DNA from: Xenoacremonium recifei
Lineage: Eukaryota; Ascomycota; Sordariomycetes; Hypocreales; Nectriaceae
Direction of reading: 5' to 3'
Assembly: GCA_012184525.1 (NCBI GenBank)
Contig: WOFQ01000011.1
Coordinates: 496,001-560,000, forward strand
DNA length: 64,000 bases
The number at the start of each line of letters is the position of its first letter. Positions within the stretch are counted from its first letter, which is position 1. Below are positions 55,168-64,000 of this stretch, in pieces. The notes under the pieces are model-generated. The model did not search any database, was not told the DNA's origin, and saw only the letters and a program-made list of their open reading frames with translations. The position numbers were made by a program, and so were the translations under genes.

Positions 55168-57264
55168 ATGCATCGCCAGGACGCCAGGATGAACCATTCC
55201 CCGCAGTCTCAATCGAGTTCCAGTAACAAGGGCCCCAAGGCCTGCACGACCTGCGCAAAGGCTAAGGCAAGGTGCATCCCGGGGCCAGATGGGAGCCTCA
55301 AGTGCGAGAGGTGAGTGACCGGCCCCAGGAGATAGCTTAGGATCCCGTTGCCGCCGGAGTGGACGAGGGTTCGAACGGACACGGCATGCAATATGGGGGA
55401 TGAGATCCTTGGATATACGTGAATCGAGTGCTCATTCGTGACTGCAGGTGCCATCGACTGGACAAAACATGCGTATCTCAGACTCCGGCTCCGCCCCGGG
55501 CCAGGAAGACGCCCAAGCTATCCAAGATCGCGGCGCTGGAGAAGCGGCTAGAGGAACTGTCCTCGCACGTCGCCCCCGATTCCAACGGGCAGACAACCAC
55601 TCCGCTCAAAGAAAGGATGCCGCAGATCGGCCTGGGCGAGCCCGCCGGCTTCCCGCACCTGTTCCCGGGCAACCCCGGCGGCGGCCCGACTCTCAAGGAG
55701 TTGTCCCCGGTGCCGGTGCTGATCCCCGTGCCGGAGAAGTCGCGGCCGTGGGAGTCGTGGTGGCCGACGCCAAACGAAGCGGACATGCTGCTGCAGCACT
55801 ACAAGTCGGTGCACGCGGCGCTGTTCCCGTTTGTTCTGGTGCCGTCGCAGATGTCGGCTATGGAGTTGCGGCAGATGCGGCCGTTTATGTGGAAGGCGGT
55901 CATGATGGTGAGCTGCTTCTTGGATGGGGGGAGACAGTTGAAGCTTGGTGAGGAGTTGTTGGTGGAGATTGGGAGGGCGGCGATAGTGGATGGTGTGAAG
56001 AGTTTGGATTTGTTGCAGGGGCTGCAGTTGCTGATTGCATGGTATGTGGTTACATCTCTAACTCAGGCTCGAGGTTGTCTTAGTGCTGACTATCTTCAGG
56101 TTCCATTACGCCTTGAAAGGATCGCAGCTAACAAACCTCTTGTTTCTGGCGAGGTCCATGTGTGTCACTCTTGGGTTCAAGGAAGAACACCAGGGCGACC
56201 AACAAGACCAGAACTTGGACCAGATGAGAGCGTATGCGGGAACGTATTATCTAAACACACTGTAAGTCGTCTTCCATTATGCGCTGGTATGGCTCCCACT
56301 AATATTCTCTTCAGGGTCTTCACTACGAATAAACGACCAGACGTGCTGATGAATACGGCATTCCTTGAGACTGCCTGCCAAATCCTCGAGACAACCATGC
56401 AGTACCCCTCGGACGACTTCCTGGTCCGGCTGGTTAGAATTCAACAACTGGCACAGTCCATCTCGCTGACGATGGCCATCGACAACATCAGCCAAACGGC
56501 GATGAAGCTGCCACTTACAATGGTAGTGCGGTCCTTCCAAGACCAACTTGATTCATTTCGAGATACCCTTCCTCCACAATACGCTGATAACGGTAAGAGA
56601 ATCTGTTCACTCATAAGAGCACCCCGACTAAGAATAAGCAGACGCCCTGAAATGTCACATAAGCGTCGCAGAAGTCCTTCTCTACGAAATTTCCCTCTCA
56701 GACCAACACTCCACTGCCTCCTACATGCCCCTCACCGACCGCCTTCAACTCCTCTGGGCATGCCTCGGCGCTCTAAAATCCTTCTTCAACGTGCGCTTCT
56801 CCCACCGCGAACTCGAACGCCCACGCTTCCTCTGTCTCGCCGCCTCAGACTTTGTCTTCGCCATCATCAAGGGCCTCAAGATCCTAACCCTGCAGCTCCC
56901 CGGCTGGAACCTTGCGCATATCAACGCCGAGCTTGAGATGTGCGAGATCATGGACAGCCAGATTCGGGATTTGGTCGTCATTATTCAGCGGCGCAAGCAT
57001 AGTGTTTGTCCGAGTAGTGGGCCGGCGCCGTTGGAGGATCCGTTTGATCGGCTACTCAGGCAGTTGAAGACGTTGCGAGATTTGGCGAAGATGGAGCTGG
57101 AGCGGCTGCAGGCGGGGAATTTGGATGTCCCGTTGCTGGACTTTAATCAGGACCTACTGAGAGGGGATCTGGATGACGACTTTTGGAAGGGCGTTGGGAC
57201 GGATAACGTGTGGAGTGTTGTCGGTGATCCGGCAGTTTTGGACGGGATGGTTTCTATGACGTGA
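55168..57264 (+). CDS. Zn2Cys6 fungal transcription factor (second)
   Basis: Five exons: 55168-55310, 55448-56041, 56100-56261, 56315-56592 and 56642-57264; 599 aa, closing exactly. The Zn2Cys6 cluster has ligands C26, C29, C36, C46, C49 and C56, with a long loop (IPGPDGSLK) between C36 and C46; the first intron (137 nt) splits it after Glu47, within the Arg48 codon. A Lys/Arg linker and a short coiled-coil-like segment (KIAALEKRLEELSSHV) follow, suggesting dimerisation. The middle region (from about PWESWWPTPNEADMLLQHYKSVHAALFPFVLVP) and the helical remainder match the usual fungal-specific regulatory region. Near the C-terminus comes IQRRKHSVCPSSGPAPLEDPFDRLLRQL. Target genes are unknown; it lies between ALAS and THI6 but nothing in the sequence ties it to either. 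Exon 1 alone would be missed by simple frame scanning. Confidence 0.9.
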
Positions 57265-57472
57265 AAGAGTAATGGGCAGGAGGAATTTGTGCGCTTACGA
57301 ATAATGGATAATGGGCAAACTGGTAAAAGATCTTGGATTCTTGGATGTCATATTGTTGTATTTAGTTTCTTGGATATCCTACCCTTGTTGTTATTACTGA
57401 CGACCATGGCTGGCAAAATATGTACGGGTGGCTTTTTGGCGTTGATTTTACCCCTTTCTTATATCCCATATC

Positions 57473-59240
57473 TCAAGCCTCGCCCTCAAGACCAGCATCA
57501 ACGGCTTCCACCTTCGCCATAGTCAACCACCGCAAATCCCCCGCCGCCGTCGCCGTTCGGATAGCATACAACTCATCCAAAAACGCCGGCACAAACGTCC
57601 CCGGGCCGCGAACCTCACTCCGCACCGCCGCCATCTCAGCCGCCACACCGAACAGCACCGTGCCCGCCACAGCCGCGACCAGCGGATCAGCCGCGTGAGC
57701 CGCAACCATGGCGCTCACCGTCGTGCCGAGCGTGCATCCCGTGCCGGTCACCTGCCCCAGGAAGGGGTGGCCGTTGCGGACGGTGAGAGTCCGGTGGCCG
57801 TCGGAGAGGACGTCCACGGCGCCGGTTAGGAGTACGACGGTGTTGAGACGGGCGGCGAGAGCGCGCACGAGGGTGGCGCGCTGGGGGATGGTGAGTGAGG
57901 AGGCGGAGTCGACGCCGCGTTGGAGCACTGAGGCGCCGGCAACGGTCTGGATCTCGCCCTCGTTGCCCTTGATGACGGTGAAGTGGCCTGCAGCGAGGAG
58001 AGTCTTAACGGCGTTGCGGCGGACAGCAGTAGCACCGGCTCTGGAGGTGAGTTAGAAGGATAACCTAGGAAAGCAATTCAGGGGCTGAGTCGTCAGGGGG
58101 GGCCAACATACCCAACCGGATCAAGCACAACAGGCCGTCCAGCATCATTATATGCCTTCAGAGCCTGCGTGTAATTCTTAAGGCCGTCAGGCGTCACCGT
58201 GCCCATGTTAATAACAAGCGCGCCCCCCAGCTTCGCAATATCAGCCGCCTCCTCGGCATAGTTGGCCATGATAGGACTGGCGCCCACACACAGCGCGACA
58301 TTCGCCGCAAAGTTCTGCACAACCTACTCACCAACCTCATCAGCATCACCGCCACTATATTCTTCTTCTTCTTTCGGCAAACTCACCAGGTTCGTCATGT
58401 TATGTGATAGGGGCGTCGTATCCGCCACCCGCATCACCACCTCGGGGATCTGCGCGGCCACGACCTGGCTCAACACAGCCCTGGCCGCAGCCGCTGGATC
58501 AGGTGCTGCGACGATGGCGCTGACGACGGCGACACCGTCGAGGGATTTGCGCGGTGAGCGGCTCTGGGCGAGCACGGTGGCCGTGTTGGAGGCGTTGATC
58601 CCGCCGATGCAGACGGTTGGGACGGCACCGTGACCGGCGGCGGCGAGGGCTGTGAGGATGTCGCGGATTCCGGAGGGGCCAACGATGGACTTTGTGTCTT
58701 TCTTACTGGTGAGTGGCAGGATGTTAGTAGGCGCTGCATGAGAGTCAGGGGGGACGACATACGTTGGTGTTGCGAAGACGGTGCCCAGGCCAAGATAGTC
58801 TGCACCACCCTCACACGCCCGAATTGCCTCCTCCTTCGAACTCGCCGTCACACCAATAATCTTGTCCGGCCCTAGCATCCTCCTCGCCTCCTCAACCGCT
58901 ACATAACCTCTCATCAGCGTCATGTCCATTCACAGCCGGCATCTCACTCACCCATATCATCCTGTCCGATATGCACGCCCTCACAACCCACCTCAACCGC
59001 CACATCCACCCGATCATTGATCAGCAGCGGCACGCCAAACCGCTTTGCCAGGGCATGTAGCTCACGCGCGGTGCTCACGGCATCTTCGTGCGTGGCCGTC
59101 TTGTCGCGGTACTGTAGCACCGTCACGCCGCCACGCAGCGCTGCCTCGACTACGGCGGTAAGTGGGCGCGAGCCAAGGATGGCAGGCGTGGAGTCGGTCA
59201 CAAGGTAGACGCCATAGTTGACGGGTGGTTTCGATGCCAT
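57473..59240 (-). CDS. THI6: bifunctional thiamine phosphate synthase / hydroxyethylthiazole kinase
   Basis: Five exons: 59240-58952, 58898-58763, 58705-58387, 58323-58112 and 58040-57473; 507 aa, the usual fungal length. It phosphorylates the thiazole (ThiM activity) and couples it with the pyrimidine pyrophosphate (ThiE activity) to give thiamine phosphate. ThiE half (~1-235): LVTDSTPAILGSRPL, VTVLQYRDKTA, LLINDRVDVAVEVGCEGVHIGQDDM, IIGVTASSKEEA, ADYLGLGTVFATPT and VCIGGINASN. ThiM half: LSHNMTNLVVQNFAANVALCVGASPIM, LVINMGT, RPVVLDPVGAGATAVRR, VIKGNEGEI and the GTGCTLGTTVSA loop holding catalytic-type Cys421. Intron 3 would read through as EEEEYSGGDADEVGE and is excluded because LVVQNF restores the motif. 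No thiamine-pyrophosphate riboswitch core was seen upstream. Very secure. Confidence 0.96.
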
Positions 59241-60049
59241 CGTGGGATACTCTTATGTGAGATGCTGGGGGCGGAAATGTGCGAGGGGGGGGATGAGGTT
59301 GAGAGGTTTATTTTGGGTTGTAAGTGTGGAGTGAGGGATGAGGTAACTTTGACTTCATGTGACGATACCTTGAGAACTGAGACGCACAATGCGTAGGTTC
59401 TCTTCAAAAATCACGTTTGATAACTTTCAACCAAATTACAATATCAACCAGCAGCGGCCATCAATAAAGTCTTTCTGGTGCTGGTGTTGCTGTGGCTCAG
59501 CCCTAAATGTGGCTCAACTGATCCCGTAGTCGACTTAAGGTTGCCGTCGCCGGTTCCGACTCCGATTCCGGCTCCGGCTGTGGCTCCGCGCCCGATCTCG
59601 TTTACAACAACCTCTCGGGCTTTCTCTACTTAGGAGTTATCCTGAAACTATCTCCTCTGTGTCACTTGGCATCGCAACTGGAGTCTAATCATGACAAAAA
59701 ATCAGAACAGTAAATTCTCATCCATACAATACAGGGGAATACAAGCTGGCCTAGAAGGATCTCAGTCCATGAAAAAGGGTATCATGTGCATCTTCACCCA
59801 AACGCCCGCAAATGTCTCCTTTCTTTCCCTAACAATTGGCTCAATTCTGCCCAATGCCGCCTCGAACACAACCTGACAAGACTCTACCCCCGAGCGCGTT
59901 CCTCCGTATGTTCTGGGGCTCCGTTGCGAGACCTCGACCTACGATCTTCGATCGTCTGGACCGTGTGTGCAGCGGGTAGCGATCGCCCACTTTCCTCTGT
60001 CAACGCTCGACTGGCCCATGTCGGAAGCCTGAAGCCGCGTCGACGCAGC
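59241..60049. other. intergenic, THI6 promoter / SNF2 3' flank
   Basis: About 0.8 kb with no gene recognised. An imperfect CTCCG/TTCCG repeat lies at about 59552-59588. The 59884-60333 minus frame overlaps the SNF2 gene's last exon in another frame and is rejected. Confidence 0.55.
59552..59588. repeat. imperfect hexamer repeat (G-Y-TCCG)
   Basis: Six tandem units of the form GGTTCC, GACTCC, GATTCC, GGCTCC recur in the THI6/SNF2 interval. A further unrelated-looking but similar GCTCCG-rich patch is at about 55010-55022. Confidence 0.55.
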
Positions 60050-63000
60050 CTATTCTCCGCCGCTTCCCGCATTATCATCATGTCCTCGTCCACTCGAGAT
60101 TTGTGCGGTCCCGTTGTTGTCGTCCTTCGGCCGATGTTCGCTAAGTTCTTTTGAGATTGAGTCAGTTGTCGTTTCATCTTGGGAGTTCTCTGCTTGGTTG
60201 GTGGGTTGGGGTCGTACATCGGGGTCTGCCTGGTTAACGGCCCTTCCAGCCTGATTGCTAAAATCGTCCTCTGAAAGACCGTTGATCGACTCAACTCGGT
60301 TAGCAAGATCTTCTTCTGGAATATTTGCCACATAGGCCGGCGATATAAATCCCGAGATCATCGCGAGCGCAAACCGATCGTGAGTGAGCATTTGCTCCAA
60401 GAAATGCCATCGCTTGTTGTTTGGGAGGAAACCGGCCGACGGATCGAGGGCTTGGTCGACTTTTTCGGTGAATGTGCGTGCTATTATGTTAGGCTCTCCA
60501 TCAGTGAAACGCGATTCATGCCGCTGCAGCTCTCGCACTCTATTTTCCAGACTCTTCTCAAAGTTGTTCTTTGCCTGATTACCGGGATCACCAAATATGC
60601 TCCCCACCTTAGAGGAAAGATCAGGTATCGTAGGTTTCGGAAGGCTGTTGGAACTTGATGAAGGCGCCTGATTGGGGTTTGTCACGTTTCCAGCTGAATG
60701 CCTTCTGAAGAATGTATTCGCGCCAGGGAACGGCTGAGGTGCTGGTCCAAAAGTTTGCTGAGGCGGCGGTGCAGGCGGTGCAGACGGTGCTGCAGGCAGC
60801 GGCATAGGCAAACCCGGAGGCTATTTATTAGTGACAGGATTATATATACAACTTAGGCAACTCACCTGCTGGTTCATGTTGGTTTCTGCAGGCGTTGTGG
60901 GCTGACTCGCACTGATACGTGATCTGTCAAACTATACGCAAGTCAGTCCACGGTTTCGCATAACAGGTTGGGCTTGATTTGACATACCGTTGCGGGAGTT
61001 CCTGACGAATTCTGAGGTTGCTGACCAGGATTAGGGCTTTCCGGAGGGGGGACAAGAGAATTCGAATGTCCAGTAGGGGCTGGGGGAGGTTGAGTAGAAG
61101 AAAGACCAGGAATCATGGCTGATATTCCTGAGACCAGCTGTTGACCAAGAGAGTACACCTGAGCATATGGATCTTGTCCACGGCCAGAAACAGCCAGACC
61201 CATCTGCACGGGGTTCATGTCGCTTGTTACGATCGTCTCTAGCTCTTTCTCTTCGTTGGCGGAGAGCTTGTTGTCTGGCCTCTCGTCTTCTTCTTCAAAG
61301 GTATCTGCCGGTACGATCTTTCGAATGATCTCACCTCCGGCCTTGTGCCGAATGAGCATATCGAGAATGTCGTCTTTGCCGAGGAAAGGATGAAGGTCTT
61401 CAGCTGGGAGCTCTTTGAGAGGTTGCAGAAATTGGCTGCGTTCCGCCCAGCTTGCCGGGTTCTGATGATCGACCACACGAGATGCCAGTTGCATCTTGAA
61501 AACCTGCCTCTGTTGAAGCTGGTCTTCAAGGCTTCCCGCAACGACGAACCGGTACACGTATGTCTTCTTTTGCTGCCCAATACGGTATGCGCGGCCAACG
61601 GCTTGCATCTCATGCGCAGGGCTGAACTTATAATCAAATAAGACCACGCGATTGGCGCCCTGAATGTTCAGGCCGACAGATCCAGCCTTTGTCGAGATGA
61701 GGAACACCTCTCGATCACCCGAGTTGAATATCTTGATCATGTCTAGCCGCTTTTGAGCCGGCACGTCACCTTGAAGTAGGAAGTACTTGCGGTGTTGTGC
61801 CTTAAACAGCCTACCCAAGAAATCCAGCGTTGGAATGGAATGGCTGAAAACGAGGACTTTGTCCCCTATTTTCCGGGCCTCGTCTAGGATGATCAGGAGT
61901 AGCTGAGTCTTCCAGGACAGCTCCGGGCTAGCCAGATCGTATGTTCTCAGTTGTTCCAGAGTCTGAGGAATGAGGTACGTTGGGAAGGGATTGTTCTCGA
62001 CATTTTCCTTCTGCTGCTTAGCTAGAGAGTGCTCAAAGCATCGTGGATGGTTGCAGAGCAAACCAAGCTGACTCATAACACTCAGGAAATGGCGTGTACT
62101 TGGCGAATTTGATTCTTGAATCCCGTCAAGATAAGTTTGGTACATGATTTGTTGAACTTCGGTGGGCCGTAAATAGAGGACGAACTCAAATTTCTCTGGC
62201 AGCTTGTGTTTGATCACACTCATCGTACGTCGATCGACTTTCGGCGTTACTGTCCGCTTGAGTACGGCCAGCATTTTGAGTGCATGCCTCTTTTGGATCG
62301 GAAGACTTGTCTTCCACAGGCCATCCATGATGGGCTTGCTGTATATGCGGCTGAACTCTTTCAGACCGCCCAAAAACATGGGTGCAACCCATTGAATCAT
62401 CGAGAAGTATTCTTCAACATTGTTGGCTAGAGGCGAGCCGGTGAGCGCAATGCGGTGTGGCGTTCTGAACGTGGCACACATTTGGTTTGTCTGGCTGCCG
62501 GGATTCTTCATCTCATGGGCCTCGTCTGCCACCACAATGTTGGGCTTATTTGCGAGCAGATCGCTAACTTCTTCTCCGGTCATCAGAATTTTGAACATCG
62601 GGTATCCGATGAGGAGGACTCCGCCCTCGCTAGCCCATGCCCGTACATCATGGATTCTGGCTTCAGGGCTTGTGACCGATTGGATCTTGTATAGCTTCCC
62701 GAGCAGGCCCTCAGGAGCCCACAGCAACAGCTCATCCATCCAGTTCTCCACCAGTGCAGCAGGGCAGAGCACAAGAGTTCGAGACTCCCTGACACTCTCG
62801 GGGATGAGCGCCCGCACTGCTGGATCTTGGGATGAAGCAGCCTCACTGACAGCAACAAGTAGAGTGATTACTTGCATAGTTTTTCCCAGCCCCATGGTGT
62901 GAGCCAAAAGACACCCTGGCGCCGTTTCTTGTTTACTCTGCACAACGTTGTTCCACAGGAAACGGACGCCTTCGACTTGATGATCCAATATTCTGTGGGC

Positions 63001-63969
63001 GATATCTTCGTTGATGTAGAGGAATGGCTCGTCCTCGCGCTTGGTCTCGTTGATGATCAGCCGTGTTTGGGTCTGGTTCATCCGGCCCTGCAACTCCTTC
63101 CTTAGCAGTTGCCGCCGCATCTCCTGCTCCTCAATTCGTAAACGCTCTCGTTCTCTGATGTCGATAGCTTCCTTGCTCTGAATGATTTCCCTAGGCAAGG
63201 CTCGTATAATTGCTTGGCTCTCTTCATCGTCGAATGTTTCTCCTTCGTCTGCGTCTTCGTCGAGAAGGCCATTGAGGATCTCCTCACGATAGATTTGGCT
63301 GTCTTGGGGGAAAAGAGACGCAATACCTTTAACGAATGTCAATAGCACTTTGAACCAGGGTCCCCGAGCTTTCTGGAGTTTCGTCTTGAGATCTGGGGTG
63401 GGAGCGCAGATCTTCCGCTCCTTGACAACCTTGCAGTTGGCAAATGAAAGGAATAGTCTCGTCATGTCAAGTGCTACAAGACCTGCGTCCGGGGGTTCAA
63501 CTTCCGAGGGGTCCTGCAGAGGGTCTTTGAGATGCGCATCCACGGATTCAATCCAAGCATCCGCATAAGACTTGTTTTCTTCAAGGATGAAATCCAAGAG
63601 CGCTCTTCTACGATCGTGCCGAAGTTTGCCTATTATGGCGATAGCTAACCTCCACCGATCGTTTGCTCTGGTCCAGGGCTTGAATCCTGCATCGCAGATT
63701 GTCTGAACATCTTCGAAAGTGGAAATATCGGGAATCGGTTCGGGTGGAGGTCGTTCGCCCGGTGAACTAAGGACAGAGGATCTCTCGGGGGCATGAGGTC
63801 GATCGGCGTTAGAAATTCTCGTAGGTCTCACTGGAGTCGTCACTGGAGTCGTCAAATCTATCAAAACCTTGGACTTGCCCTTCCGGGATGGTGTCTCCGG
63901 AACTTGGACCTGCGTAAGGTCTATGAGTGGCGGGAATTCTTCCTTGATCCTTGTAGAGTCGATGTCCAT
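60050..63969 (-). CDS. SNF2-family DNA-dependent ATPase, ATRX/ARIP4/Rad54-like (runs off the right edge)
   Basis: Visible exons: 63969-60988 (or beyond), 60931-60866 (66 nt) and 60820-60050; at least 1272 aa. The frame is open upstream of the ATG at 63969 to the window end, so the true N-terminus is probably outside. The SNF2 core shows LLAHTMGLGKTMQ (Walker A) near residue 359, the DEAH box near 482 (VVADEAHEMKNP), LTGSPLANNVEEYFSMIQW, the HELICc part ISTKAGSVGLNIQGANRVVLFDY and motif VI QAVGRAYRIGQQKKTYVYRFV. The AHTMGLGKT wording and the placement of the helicase lobes point to the ATRX/ARIP4/Rad54 branch. After the motor comes a Pro/Gln-rich disordered region, then a conserved-looking domain (EDLANRVESINGLSEDDF). 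The second intron's acceptor was set at TATAG before TTTGAC because the alternative breaks the frame. It probably remodels chromatin or displaces proteins from DNA. Confidence 0.9.
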
Positions 63970-64000
63970 ATTGGCGGCGAGGGAATCGTCAATGAAGTCC

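Noticed and set aside
59241..59700. thiamine pyrophosphate riboswitch upstream of THI6
   Set aside because: I looked for the CTGAGA aptamer core on the coding strand and did not see it; fungal riboswitches of this class are known from other thiamine genes.
1..64000. secondary-metabolite cluster, transposon, CRISPR array or viral insertion
   Set aside because: No polyketide or peptide synthase, transposase, integrase, reverse transcriptase or direct-repeat array was seen; the two Zn2Cys6 regulators stand alone among housekeeping genes.

Overview
The window is nuclear DNA of a filamentous ascomycete (Pezizomycotina; a sordariomycete is my best guess, by inference). The reasons are short GT-AG introns of about 50-90 bases, GC-rich coding sequence, two Zn2Cys6 transcription factors, a fungal bifunctional THI6 and a TRK potassium transporter. 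No operons, CRISPR arrays, insertion sequences, rRNA or convincing tRNA genes were seen. Exon boundaries below were derived by hand from GT/AG sites, reading-frame closure and family conservation; every listed multi-exon model closes as a whole number of codons.

Layout, left to right. 0.1-5 kb: PAF1 (-), RER1 (-), mitochondrial enoyl-CoA hydratase (+). 5.7-12.5 kb: a RING/zinc-finger/SH3 protein (+), a mitochondrial-type cysteine synthase (+), an unrecognised mitochondrial protein (-) sharing a 249-base divergent promoter with mitoribosomal protein bL19m (+). 14.4-24.9 kb: alpha-actinin (+), D-2-hydroxyglutarate/D-lactate dehydrogenase (+), a Zn2Cys6 regulator (+), proteasome alpha-4 (+) with a 7-nt micro-exon, and a CHY zinc-finger protein (-) whose first coding exon is 5 nt. 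25.2-36.8 kb: TFIIH helicase XPB/SSL2 (+), a 3.1 kb non-coding stretch, TRK potassium transporter (+), VPS9-domain Rab GEF (-). 39-47.7 kb: AMP-binding acyl-CoA synthetase (+), aldo-keto reductase (-), GFA/CENP-V-type zinc protein (+), GH1 beta-glucosidase (+), RCH1/SLC10A7-type transporter (-). 48.5-64 kb: ERF4-like palmitoyltransferase partner (-), 5-aminolevulinate synthase (+), a second Zn2Cys6 regulator (+), THI6 (-), and an ATRX/ARIP4-like SNF2 ATPase (-) that runs off the right edge.

The genes are mostly housekeeping: transcription and chromatin (PAF1, XPB, SNF2 protein), ER/Golgi and endosomal traffic (RER1, ERF4, VPS9 protein), mitochondrial metabolism and translation (enoyl-CoA hydratase, cysteine synthase, bL19m, D2HGDH, ALAS), proteolysis, thiamine and heme synthesis, ion transport and carbohydrate use. 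I see no secondary-metabolite or defence cluster and no clearly new multi-gene system. The most unusual signals are the two tiny coding exons, the ERF4-like gene whose 500-codon open frame contains no usable upstream ATG, a palindrome-like nonamer (TACGGAGTA) that recurs only in intergenic DNA, and two short telomere-like tracts.
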